Positions 1 to 6,077 of a stretch of DNA of 6,418 bases are shown one piece after another. The DNA is taken from contig JABMSA010000735.1 of NCBI GenBank assembly GCA_013202185.1, positions 1 to 6,418 on the forward strand. The letters are read 5' to 3'. A program made the position numbers and the translations under genes. Numbering within the stretch: position 1 is the first letter of the stretch; the number at the start of each line of letters is the position of its first letter. The notes beneath the pieces are model-generated. The model was not told where the DNA came from and ran no database searches. It saw only the letters and a list, made by a program, of their open reading frames with translations. Source of the stretch: Planctomycetota bacterium. GTDB lineage: Bacteria; Planctomycetota; PUPC01; JABMSA01.

Positions 1-465
1 GTCAATACCGAGAACACCGTGCCCGGCGCCAAGATGGGCAACGCCGAGGCACCGCTCAAGCGGGCCTACATTGGTGGTTTTTTGCTGGGGGTATCTGCCA
101 GTTCCAAGCATCCCGAAGAGGCTATGGACTTTGTGGCCTACATCGGCGGGAAGGAAGCTCAGCGCCTCTTTGCCGAGGCTGGTGGCACCACCACGCGCAT
201 GAGCATCCTCACCGACCCAGAGGTCACCGCGCCTGAGAACCGCTCACGGACGGGTCATTTCCCTACGCTGGTGGCCGTGTTTAACAGCATGGAAGACACT
301 CGATCCAACCTCTTCTACACCCCGTATGGAGCCAAGATCTATAACACGCTTGGACCTATGCTTCAGGAGGCCGCCGCCGGGCAGAAGACGCCTGAGCAAG
401 CGGTGTTGGATCTGGCCGCAGAGATCGAGCAGATCTGTGGCGGTCCCTGCCCAATCTACAAATAG
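1..465 (+). CDS. ABC transporter type 1 sugar-binding protein, 3' part (N-terminus outside window)
   Basis: This is the C-terminal part (154 residues, open at the left edge) of an extracytoplasmic solute-binding protein of the SBP_bac_1 type, which captures substrate and delivers it to the permeases. The segment GGFLLGVSASSKHPEEAMDF (about residues 25-44 of the fragment) is typical of the family: a glycine-rich strand, then 'SKHPEEA' opening the helix before the 'F(v)xYxxGKEAQ' stretch. A further GGTTTRMSIL loop and a C-terminal helix pair with 'TPEQAVLDLAAEIEQI' complete the usual end. A GTG at base 19 could be read as a start, but the frame is open to base 1 and the product would be far below the roughly 400-450 residues usual for the family, so the gene is cut by the window. 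The tail carries a CxxxC pair (fragment Cys146 and Cys150) that could form a disulfide outside the membrane. Placement upstream of two permeases supports the role. The substrate cannot be read from this part. Confidence 0.9.
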   Translation, partial: VNTENTVPGAKMGNAEAPLKRAYIGGFLLGVSASSKHPEEAMDFVAYIGGKEAQRLFAEAGGTTTRMSILTDPEVTAPENRSRTGHFPTLVAVFNSMEDTRSNLFYTPYGAKIYNTLGPMLQEAAAGQKTPEQAVLDLAAEIEQICGGPCPIYK

Positions 466-476
466 AATACTCTAGA

Positions 477-513
477 CTGACTGGGGTTCTGTCTAAGACA
501 GAACCCCAGTCAG
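477..513 (+). other. Strong intercistronic stem-loop (18-base perfect inverted repeat)
   Basis: Bases 477-494 and 496-513 are perfect reverse complements around a single central A at 495. In RNA this gives a stem of about 17 pairs closed by a three-base loop, with a GGGG/CCCC block inside. It lies 11 bases after the binding-protein stop and 42 bases before the next start. No T-run follows the right arm (it continues accctatact), and none follows on the opposite strand, so it is not a classical intrinsic terminator. In sugar ABC operons such as malEFG, structures after the binding-protein gene protect its mRNA and reduce downstream expression. I infer the same role here. The hairpin is seen directly; its function is inferred. 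Confidence 0.75.
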
Positions 514-523
514 ACCCTATACT
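495..523 (+). promoter_or_regulatory. Possible weak sigma70-type promoter for the permease genes
   Basis: TATACT at 518-523 matches the -10 consensus at five of six positions. AAGACA at 495-500 matches the -35 consensus at four of six, with a 17-base spacer, and transcription would start near base 530. The -35 box falls in the loop and right arm of the palindrome. Such matches occur by chance, and the operon may simply be read through from upstream, so this is only a candidate. Confidence 0.22.
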
Positions 524-555
524 GACTCTGGGCAGCGACTCATAAGGAGACAGGT

Positions 556-1506
556 ATGTCAACCATATCAGCGGAAACAAACCCGGTCTCAACGGGTTCT
601 GAGAGAAGACGCCGTGGTAGATCAATTTCGGATACTTGGTTTTCCGTACTCCTGATCACGCCGGCGGCGATCATCATCTTGTTCTTTGCCCTCGTACCGC
701 TGGGCTATGCACTTAACGTCTCTTTCCGTCAGGCAGACCTGACTCGTGGCGGCATCCAGGGGTTTGTAGGGCTTGACAACTATAGAACCGTCTTAGCTGA
801 CGATTACTTCTGGCAATCAGTGCGTACAACACTGGTTTTCACCTTCTTCGCAGTTGGCATTGAGATGGTCTTGGGCATTGCCATAGCATTCCTGATAAAC
901 AGCGTCACAGTCGGAAAGACCTTGGTCCGGAGCCTGCTAATCCTGCCATTGGCGACCGCTCCAGCCGTGACCGGACTCTTCTGGAGATACCTGTACGACA
1001 CGCAGTTCGGCCTGTACAATTACTTCCTGGGTTTGGCAGGATTGCCTCAACCGAACTGGTTGGGGGATATCAAAATAGCTCTGTGGGCGCTGATCGTTTT
1101 TGACGTCTGGCTGTGGATGCCTTTCGTCGCTTTGATCGTGCTGGCTGGATTGCAGTCTTTGCCCAAAGAGCCCTTCGAGGCGGCTGAGTTGGACGGGGCA
1201 TCTACTTACCGGATTCTTCGCACACTGACTTTTCCGATGCTGATGCCGGTGCTGTTCCTGGTCGCTATCTTGCGGACGATTGATGCGTTGAGGCTCTATG
1301 ACGCAGTGGCGGTTCTGACCAGAGGCGGCCCAGGTACTATCACTGAAACAATGACGTTTTATCTGTGGCGTACTGGCTTGCAGTTCTTCCGTATGGACCA
1401 GGCCTCGGCCATGGCTTTGCTGTTCCTTTACGGCGTGATTGTGGGCAGTCTGTTCGCCCTGCGGCCGTTGTTGAATCGCTTCGCAGCTCGGGCAGGAGAG
1501 AGATAA
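556..1506 (+). CDS. CUT1 sugar ABC transporter permease, MalF/UgpA type
   Basis: This 316-residue inner-membrane permease forms one half of the translocation pore. After a charged, Arg-rich N-terminal tail (RRRRGR at 17-22) come about six membrane helices, near residues 28-52, 88-113, 122-143, 174-200, 225-245 and 280-302. The EAA loop that docks on the ATPase is canonical: EAAELDGAS from Glu208, with Gly214, followed by 'FPMLMPVL'. The segment TRGGPG near the last third is also typical of MalF/UgpA-like subunits. The length is normal for UgpA-type permeases, which lack the large periplasmic insert of E. coli MalF. The ATG is supported by AAGGAG at 544-549, six bases upstream. It should pair with the next gene product, which starts 13 bases after its stop, and be served by the ATPases encoded downstream. 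Confidence 0.95.
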   Translation: MSTISAETNPVSTGSERRRRGRSISDTWFSVLLITPAAIIILFFALVPLGYALNVSFRQADLTRGGIQGFVGLDNYRTVLADDYFWQSVRTTLVFTFFAVGIEMVLGIAIAFLINSVTVGKTLVRSLLILPLATAPAVTGLFWRYLYDTQFGLYNYFLGLAGLPQPNWLGDIKIALWALIVFDVWLWMPFVALIVLAGLQSLPKEPFEAAELDGASTYRILRTLTFPMLMPVLFLVAILRTIDALRLYDAVAVLTRGGPGTITETMTFYLWRTGLQFFRMDQASAMALLFLYGVIVGSLFALRPLLNRFAARAGER

Positions 1507-1512
1507 GGAGGT
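1505..1512 (+). promoter_or_regulatory. Full-length Shine-Dalgarno AAGGAGGT overlapping the upstream stop codon
   Basis: AAGGAGGT lies seven bases before the ATG at 1520, and its first two bases belong to the TAA stop of the first permease. It is the strongest ribosome site in the window. The overlap suggests the two permeases are translated in step, which suits subunits needed one to one. Confidence 0.8.
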
Positions 1513-1519
1513 AATCTCT

Positions 1520-2383
1520 ATGTACCAGCAACAAAAACGGGCCACACCCTTTGGTGTTTTGCGTTACGGCCTCGTCCTCGTGGTCCTTCTGTGGACCACT
1601 TTCCCGATCGCCTGGATGATCATAACTTCGTTCAAGCCTGCGGACGATGTCATGCGGATGCCACCAGTATTCGTGTTCAAGCCCACCTTTGACAACTACG
1701 TGTACGCCATCGAGAAAGCGAATTTCGCCCTCTTCATCAGGAACACGGTTTTTGTCGCCGTTGCATCAACCGTGCTTGTGATCGCTCTGGGAACGCTAGC
1801 TGCCTACAGTTTTGCCCGCTACAACACGGGCGAAGGGCACATTCTTTTCTTCATTCTTACAACCAAGATGTTCCCCGCCATTGCGGTCGTTTTGCCATAT
1901 TTCATCATCTTCCGGGAAATCGGAAAAACATCTGTTGGCCAAGCACTCGCTGTCGGCCTCGACAGACCGGGTGCCCTCATCATAAGTTACACGATGTTCA
2001 ACTTGCCCTTTGCTATCTGGTTGTTGGTATCCTTTTTCCAGGACATCTCACGGGAACTGGAAGACTCAGCCCGGCTAGACGGCTATAGTCGCCTGCAAGT
2101 ATTGGCCAAAGTCGTGTTCCCATTGGCGACACCGGGCATTGCCGTCACGGCTGTGTTTTGCCTGATCTTCTCCTGGAATGAGTTCCTGTTTGCCTATATT
2201 CTCACACGGGATGCCGCCCGGACGATCACAGTTGGGGTCGAGTCTTTCTTCACACTGAGAGGCATTCTGTGGGGACCGGTGGCGGCAGCAGCAACCATCA
2301 GCGTGCTGCCGATGATCATCTTTGTGTTGCTCTTGCAACGATATATGGTCCGAGGCCTCACGTTTGGTGCAGTGCGTGGCTAG
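1520..2383 (+). CDS. CUT1 sugar ABC transporter permease, MalG/UgpE type
   Basis: This 287-residue permease is the second half of the membrane pore. About six membrane helices are visible, near residues 15-37, 70-100, 110-132, 151-174, 205-230 and 250-275. Family hallmarks are the N-terminal 'TSFKP' after helix 1, the 'FNLPFAIWLL' helix, the 'SWNEFLFAYIL' segment and the C-terminal 'QRYMVRGLTFGAVRG', which is almost the textbook MalG-type ending. The EAA loop is slightly degenerate: Asp182-Ser183-Ala184 stands where EAA is usual, with the invariant glycine kept as Gly188. The loop between 'FREIGK' and 'ISYTMFNLPFA' (about residues 138-149) looks roughly ten residues longer than the MalG-type form I recall. 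The ATG follows a perfect Shine-Dalgarno. The stop is 18 bases before the small membrane-protein gene. Confidence 0.95.
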   Translation: MYQQQKRATPFGVLRYGLVLVVLLWTTFPIAWMIITSFKPADDVMRMPPVFVFKPTFDNYVYAIEKANFALFIRNTVFVAVASTVLVIALGTLAAYSFARYNTGEGHILFFILTTKMFPAIAVVLPYFIIFREIGKTSVGQALAVGLDRPGALIISYTMFNLPFAIWLLVSFFQDISRELEDSARLDGYSRLQVLAKVVFPLATPGIAVTAVFCLIFSWNEFLFAYILTRDAARTITVGVESFFTLRGILWGPVAAAATISVLPMIIFVLLLQRYMVRGLTFGAVRG

Positions 2384-2401
2384 AAATCAAGGAGAACACT
2401 C

Positions 2402-2656
2402 ATGACCGTTGGACAGATCTGGGACCTACTATTCAATGCCTTCATCATCTTTGTTGGCGTTGGCATCGTATGGTTGCGTTTCCTAGAGCCACTGTTTTCA
2501 TCCCAAGAGGTATCGGTGATGGTGATGATTGTGGTGGCACTTGCGGCGGCCGTGGCCCGATTCATTCTGGGCTGGAGACGCGTTCGCCGAAAGCTGCTCG
2601 AAGCTGAAGCTCAGATCGAAGCGGCCAATCTGCAGTTTCAGGAGGGGGTGGAATGA
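2402..2656 (+). CDS. Small two-helix membrane protein, likely transporter accessory subunit (uncharacterised)
   Basis: This 84-residue protein belongs to no family I can name with confidence. Two hydrophobic helices are clear, about residues 6-25 and 37-58. An RRVRRK cluster (59-64) follows the second, then an acidic/alanine amphipathic tail (65-84) that could form a short coiled coil. The positive-inside rule places both ends in the cytoplasm. The ORF is real by context: AAGGAG at 2389-2394 lies seven bases before the ATG, and its stop overlaps the next ATPase start as ATGA, so translation is probably coupled. The rhizobial glycerol importer cluster carries a small membrane protein, GlpU (DUF2160), in a comparable place next to permease genes. 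I see positional but not clear sequence resemblance. A role in holding or assembling the two ATPases at the membrane is speculation. The assignment as a gene is firm, the function unknown. Confidence 0.8.
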   Translation: MTVGQIWDLLFNAFIIFVGVGIVWLRFLEPLFSSQEVSVMVMIVVALAAAVARFILGWRRVRRKLLEAEAQIEAANLQFQEGVE

Positions 2657-3762
2657 TTGAGCTACGCAATGTCACCAAGAGATTTGGCCTGACGACCCTG
2701 GCGGTGCGAAATCTGAGCCTTGAGATTCGCGACCAGGAACTCCTGGTGATCTATGGCCCTGCAGGTGCCGGCAAGACAACGACTCTTCGTTTGATCGCTG
2801 GCGTCACAAAACCGACCACCGGCGATATTCTGCAAGATGATGAGTCGATCGTGGACGTTGCTCCAGAGAACCGGAATATGGCGATGGCATTTGAGAACTA
2901 CGCGTTGTATTCCCACATCCGCGTGTATGATAACCTGGCCTTTCCGTTACGTGCAAGAGGACTGTCCAAGCAGGAGATCGACCAACAAGTACACAGGATC
3001 GCCCATATGTTGCAGATCGATGAATTGCTGGATCGGCGCCCCGGCTTTCTGAGTGGCGGTCAGCGGCAACGCGTAGCATTGGGTCGTGCCATCATCCGAC
3101 CGGCTTCCATCTACCTGTTGGACGAGCCTATCGGCCACCTGGATGCCAAGCTACGCAACCGTATGAGAGGGGAACTGAAGGCCATGGCGGATGAACAGCA
3201 TTCGACGATGGCGCTGGTAACCACCTCCTCGCGGGAGGCCTTGGCCCTGGGAGACCGGATAGTCATCCTGAGAAGCGGTGTCATCGAGCAAATCGGGACG
3301 CCCGAAGAGGTCTATCGTCAGCCCCAGAATGCTTTTGTGGCTGCTTTCGTGGGGGAACCACCGATGAGCTTCCTGGATACCGAGCCAATCCAAGAAGAGG
3401 GTCATCTCTATCTTAGGCCACAAGGCACTGTCTTACAGTTGCCGGTATCTCCACAATTGGCTCAGAGTCTTGATGGTGACACAACCAGATATCGCCTGGG
3501 CGTGCGAGCCTCGGAGATAACCGTGTCTAGCCAACAAGATGAAGAACATCAGACTCCTGGTGAGGTATACGTGGTGGAACACTTGGGCTACTGCAACGTA
3601 GTCTCCGTCAAAGTAGGCGATGGCCTGCTTCGGGCTTTGGTGGGTTCAAACGTGCGACCCAGCCCGAAGGAGAACGTCTGGCTCTCTTTGGATTGTGACC
3701 ATGTTCACCTCTTCCACAATGGTAAGGCAGTATTTCACCCTTCTCGCCTGCGAAACGGGTAG
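2653..3762 (+). CDS. ABC importer ATPase 1, MalK/UgpC type with degenerate switch region (GlpS-like)
   Basis: This 369-residue cytoplasmic nucleotide-binding subunit has an ABC domain (about 1-235) followed by the MalK-type C-terminal OB/TOBE regulatory domain (about 240-369). Walker A is GPAGAGKTT (35-43), the signature LSGGQRQR (133-140), Walker B YLLDEP (154-159) with catalytic Glu158, and the D-loop GHLD (161-164). Two key residues differ from the family norm. The Q-loop glutamine is Glu81 (AFENYALYSH), and the switch histidine is Thr191 in VTTSSREALALG, where MalK has VTHDQ. Loss of the histidine predicts that the site built on this subunit's Walker motifs hydrolyses ATP poorly, with the partner ATPase supplying the active site. 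The rhizobial GlpS subunit, as I recall it, has a similar TT...EAL stretch. The frame is intact and all other motifs are kept, so it is not a pseudogene. AGGAGG at 2640-2645 and an ATGA overlap couple it to the small membrane protein gene. Confidence 0.93.
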   Translation: MIELRNVTKRFGLTTLAVRNLSLEIRDQELLVIYGPAGAGKTTTLRLIAGVTKPTTGDILQDDESIVDVAPENRNMAMAFENYALYSHIRVYDNLAFPLRARGLSKQEIDQQVHRIAHMLQIDELLDRRPGFLSGGQRQRVALGRAIIRPASIYLLDEPIGHLDAKLRNRMRGELKAMADEQHSTMALVTTSSREALALGDRIVILRSGVIEQIGTPEEVYRQPQNAFVAAFVGEPPMSFLDTEPIQEEGHLYLRPQGTVLQLPVSPQLAQSLDGDTTRYRLGVRASEITVSSQQDEEHQTPGEVYVVEHLGYCNVVSVKVGDGLLRALVGSNVRPSPKENVWLSLDCDHVHLFHNGKAVFHPSRLRNG

Positions 3763-3782
3763 GAAGCACATTACACGCGAAA

Positions 3783-3790
3783 GAGAGGAG
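3783..3790 (+). promoter_or_regulatory. Ribosome binding site deciding the GTG start of ATPase 2
   Basis: GAGAGGAG ends eight bases before the GTG at 3799. No in-frame ATG lies close upstream, and the protein starting here (MASITLENLVKHYG) begins exactly where MalK-like ATPases do. The GTG start is therefore well supported. Confidence 0.7.
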
Positions 3791-3798
3791 CAATTCAA

Positions 3799-4893
3799 GT
3801 GGCGTCTATTACGCTTGAAAACCTGGTCAAGCACTACGGGGCGGTAGAGGCAGTGCGTGGGATTTCCTTCCAAGTAGAGGACGGCGAATTCCTGGCGATA
3901 CTGGGGCCATCTGGTTGTGGCAAATCTTCGACAATGCGGATGATCGCTGGACTGGAGGAAACCAGTGACGGTGGCATTTATTATGACGACAAGTTGGTGA
4001 ATGCCGTACGGGCACGGGACCGTAACGTTGCGATGGCATTTGAAACCTACGCTCTTTACCCTACCTTGACAGTCTATGAAAACATCGCTTTCCCCCTCCG
4101 ATCAGCTAAATGGAAGTCGGAGCGAGTGGATGAGAAGGTTCGCGAGATCAGCCACACGATGGAACTCACCGATCTGCTGGATCGTATGCCAGGCGAGTTG
4201 AGCGGTGGCCAAGCGCAACGGATCGGTCTGGCCAGGGCGCTGGTACGCGAGCCAGCCGTGTTCCTGCTCGACGAGCCAATCTCCCACCTGGATACGCGCC
4301 AACGCCACCGCATGCGCCAGTTCATTAGGCATCTTCATCTTGAACTGCAGTACACGATGATCTATGTCACTCACGACCAGGAAGAAGCGATGGCAATGGC
4401 GGATCGCATCGTGGTGATGCACGAAGGGCTTATTCGTCAGATTGGCACGCCGGATGAGGTATTCAATGATCCTGCGGATGATTTCGTGGCCGGCTTTGTG
4501 GGCGAGCCGCCTATCAATTTCTTGGAGGGCTCGCTGGTTCAATCCAATGGCACCTTGAGTCTTCGCTTCAGAGGCCATCTCATTCCCTTGCCTGAATCGC
4601 TACAGTCGCGGGGCGATAGCTTGCCATCGGAGATCAAGATGGGAATCAGGCCCTTCTATGTCAACCTTCGCCTGGATCCTGACGAACCGTACGATCTAGC
4701 GGGCGAAGTGTTTGTGGTCGAAACCCTGCAAGACTTCTGTATTGTGTCAATTGATGTAGATGATGAACGGTTGCAGGTCGTGGCTCCACTCAGTGCTCGT
4801 GTGCAACGACGTGAACGTGTCCATTTGAAACTGGACCCTGAGTTCATGCGGTTCTTTGATCTCCAAACCGGGAAGGCCGTTGGTCTTGGGTAG
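3799..4893 (+). CDS. ABC importer ATPase 2, MalK/UgpC type with catalytic histidine kept
   Basis: This 364-residue cytoplasmic ATPase is a divergent paralogue of the preceding gene product. Walker A is GPSGCGKSS (36-44), the signature LSGGQAQR (134-141), Walker B FLLDEP (155-160) with Glu159, the D-loop SHLD (162-165) and the switch VTHDQEEAM with His192. Glu159 and His192 fall at the same numbers as in E. coli MalK. The Q-loop residue is Glu82 (AFETYALYPT) rather than glutamine, the same change as in ATPase 1. The C-terminal TOBE/OB domain spans about 240-364. Both paralogues share 'VGEPP(M/I)xFL' where MalK-like proteins usually have a GSP sequence, and a 'GEV(Y/F)VVE' strand. I infer a heterodimer in which this subunit supplies the competent catalytic site. 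It lies 36 bases after ATPase 1, starts with GTG, and its stop is 81 bases before the dehydrogenase gene. Confidence 0.94.
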   Translation: MASITLENLVKHYGAVEAVRGISFQVEDGEFLAILGPSGCGKSSTMRMIAGLEETSDGGIYYDDKLVNAVRARDRNVAMAFETYALYPTLTVYENIAFPLRSAKWKSERVDEKVREISHTMELTDLLDRMPGELSGGQAQRIGLARALVREPAVFLLDEPISHLDTRQRHRMRQFIRHLHLELQYTMIYVTHDQEEAMAMADRIVVMHEGLIRQIGTPDEVFNDPADDFVAGFVGEPPINFLEGSLVQSNGTLSLRFRGHLIPLPESLQSRGDSLPSEIKMGIRPFYVNLRLDPDEPYDLAGEVFVVETLQDFCIVSIDVDDERLQVVAPLSARVQRRERVHLKLDPEFMRFFDLQTGKAVGLG

Positions 4894-4961
4894 CGACTCG
4901 ACTCCTTGTGGCGGCCCAGTACCAGGCGCTATCGGCGCGATTGAAGAGACCTGGAGCAAGC

Positions 4962-4965
4962 GGAG
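4962..4965 (+). promoter_or_regulatory. Weak ribosome binding site deciding the GTG start of the alcohol dehydrogenase
   Basis: GGAG lies nine bases before the GTG at 4975. The protein begins MKAVQVIGYEKA, the usual start of zinc-dependent MDR enzymes, so the GTG is preferred although the site is short. It is clearly weaker than those of the transporter genes and suggests lower translation. Confidence 0.5.
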
Positions 4966-4974
4966 CAACTCAGT

Positions 4975-6018
4975 GTGAAAGCCGTACAAGTCATCGGCTA
5001 CGAGAAGGCCATCTACACTGACGTACCCGTTCCCGTGCCTGAAGCTGATGAGCTACTGGTACGGGTGAGGCGGGTGGGTGTTTGCCACAGCGATGTGGCG
5101 GTATTCCGTCAGGAATTGGGAGTATACCGCACCGGGGGAGCTTCGCTTCCAATCATCCCCGGGCACGAATGGGCCGGGGAGGTGGTAGAGGTTGGAGCCC
5201 AGGTAGAGGGCTTTGAAGTCGGTGAGCGTGTCACCGGCGAGTGTGGCATGGGCTGTGAGCGTTGCTCACTGTGTCAACAAGGGCTGCACAATATTTGCCC
5301 CGACCGCGTGGAAACAGGTGTATTCAGTCGCGATGGCGCCTACGCTGAGTACATGTGCGTGCCTTACCAACATGCCCATCACCTGTATGATCTTTCATTT
5401 CAGGAAGGTGCGCTGGTTGAACCAGCAACTGTTGGAATATGGATCGCCCGGCGGGCAACCATTGGCTCTGGCTCGCGGGTTGCAGTTTTCGGCACTGGTG
5501 CAGTTGGGCTGATGGCAACGCAAATGGCAAAGACATTTGGCGCTGATCTTGTTGTGGCCGTTGGGCGCCAACCCTTTAAGCTCAACCTGGCGAAGGATAT
5601 GGGTGCAGACAAGGTCATCAACCTTCGGGAGCAACCCTTGATGGATGCGATCAACGAAGCAGCAGATGGTGAAGGGTTCAACGTGGTCATTGAGGCATCT
5701 GGTGCACCAGAGGTGTTGACCATGGCTCTCCGAGCTGCTGCACCTCGTGCTCTGGTCGTCGTCACCGGCGTTTTTGAGGGTGAGTTGCAGACGATCGACC
5801 TCAACACCATCATGCCCAAAGAACTGACGGTGATTGGTTCGCTGGGCGGCCCAACTGTCTTTGACGAAGCGATTGATATGGTACGCCAGGGGGAAATAAG
5901 AGTTATGCCCCTGAATACGCATACCTTTCCACTTTCGATGGGGCCTGAGGCACTAACCCTGGTGGCTCAAGGTCGGCCAGATCTCGTCAAGATCCACCTG
6001 GACTGTACCGTCGACTGA
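4975..6018 (+). CDS. Zinc-dependent medium-chain alcohol/polyol dehydrogenase
   Basis: This 347-residue cytoplasmic MDR oxidoreductase is of the normal length for alcohol, sorbitol or threonine dehydrogenase-like enzymes. The N-terminal GroES-like domain carries the catalytic zinc ligands Cys37 (GVCHSD), His64-Glu65 (GHEWAGEV) and probably Glu149 (VEPATV). Structural-zinc cysteines are Cys94, Cys97, Cys100 and Cys108 in the standard Cx2Cx2Cx7C spacing, with an extra Cys90 just before. The Rossmann domain has GTGAVG (173-178). At the end of its second strand stands Gly197-Arg198 (AVGRQPFKL) rather than the aspartate that selects NAD, which points to NADP(H) as cofactor. The neighbouring importer suggests that the substrate is the imported sugar, sugar acid or polyol. 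I cannot choose among galactitol-, sorbitol- or aldonate-type activities from sequence alone. It starts with GTG and follows ATPase 2 by 81 bases, probably in the same operon. Confidence 0.93.
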   Translation: MKAVQVIGYEKAIYTDVPVPVPEADELLVRVRRVGVCHSDVAVFRQELGVYRTGGASLPIIPGHEWAGEVVEVGAQVEGFEVGERVTGECGMGCERCSLCQQGLHNICPDRVETGVFSRDGAYAEYMCVPYQHAHHLYDLSFQEGALVEPATVGIWIARRATIGSGSRVAVFGTGAVGLMATQMAKTFGADLVVAVGRQPFKLNLAKDMGADKVINLREQPLMDAINEAADGEGFNVVIEASGAPEVLTMALRAAAPRALVVVTGVFEGELQTIDLNTIMPKELTVIGSLGGPTVFDEAIDMVRQGEIRVMPLNTHTFPLSMGPEALTLVAQGRPDLVKIHLDCTVD

Positions 6019-6077
6019 CATCGCCTCGGCCACATCTGCATACCAAGGCCAGTCGGCTATAAGTGACACAACCGCTT

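Noticed and set aside
19..465. A complete 148-residue protein starting at the GTG at base 19
   Set aside because: The frame is open to base 1, there is no Shine-Dalgarno before the GTG, and the residues match the interior of a much longer binding protein. It is a gene cut by the window.
477..513. Intrinsic transcription terminator
   Set aside because: The hairpin is strong, but no U-tract follows on either strand, and the genes beyond it belong functionally with the gene before it.
937..1545. Minus-strand open frame of 202 codons
   Set aside because: It lies opposite the first permease, whose helices and EAA loop are unmistakable. Its translation is rich in Gln, His, Ser and Arg with no recognisable domain, as expected of antisense of membrane-protein codons.
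2653..3762. ATPase 1 as a decaying duplicate (pseudogene)
   Set aside because: Despite the lost switch histidine, the frame is full length, Walker A, signature, Walker B and the regulatory domain are intact, and the gene has a good ribosome site and coupled start. Specialisation is more likely than decay.
4102..4578. Minus-strand open frame of 158 codons
   Set aside because: It is antisense to the core motifs of ATPase 2, with no ribosome site or recognisable domain seen.
4922..4954. Stem-loop between ATPase 2 and the alcohol dehydrogenase (CCAGG/CCTGG with inner GCGC/GCGC)
   Set aside because: The arms are only four to five bases, separated by unpaired stretches and not followed by a T-run. 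This is within chance for GC-rich spacer DNA.
5395..5922. Minus-strand open frames of 175 and 139 codons
   Set aside because: Both are shadows of the Rossmann domain of the MDR dehydrogenase and overlap each other in different frames. Neither shows a recognisable motif.
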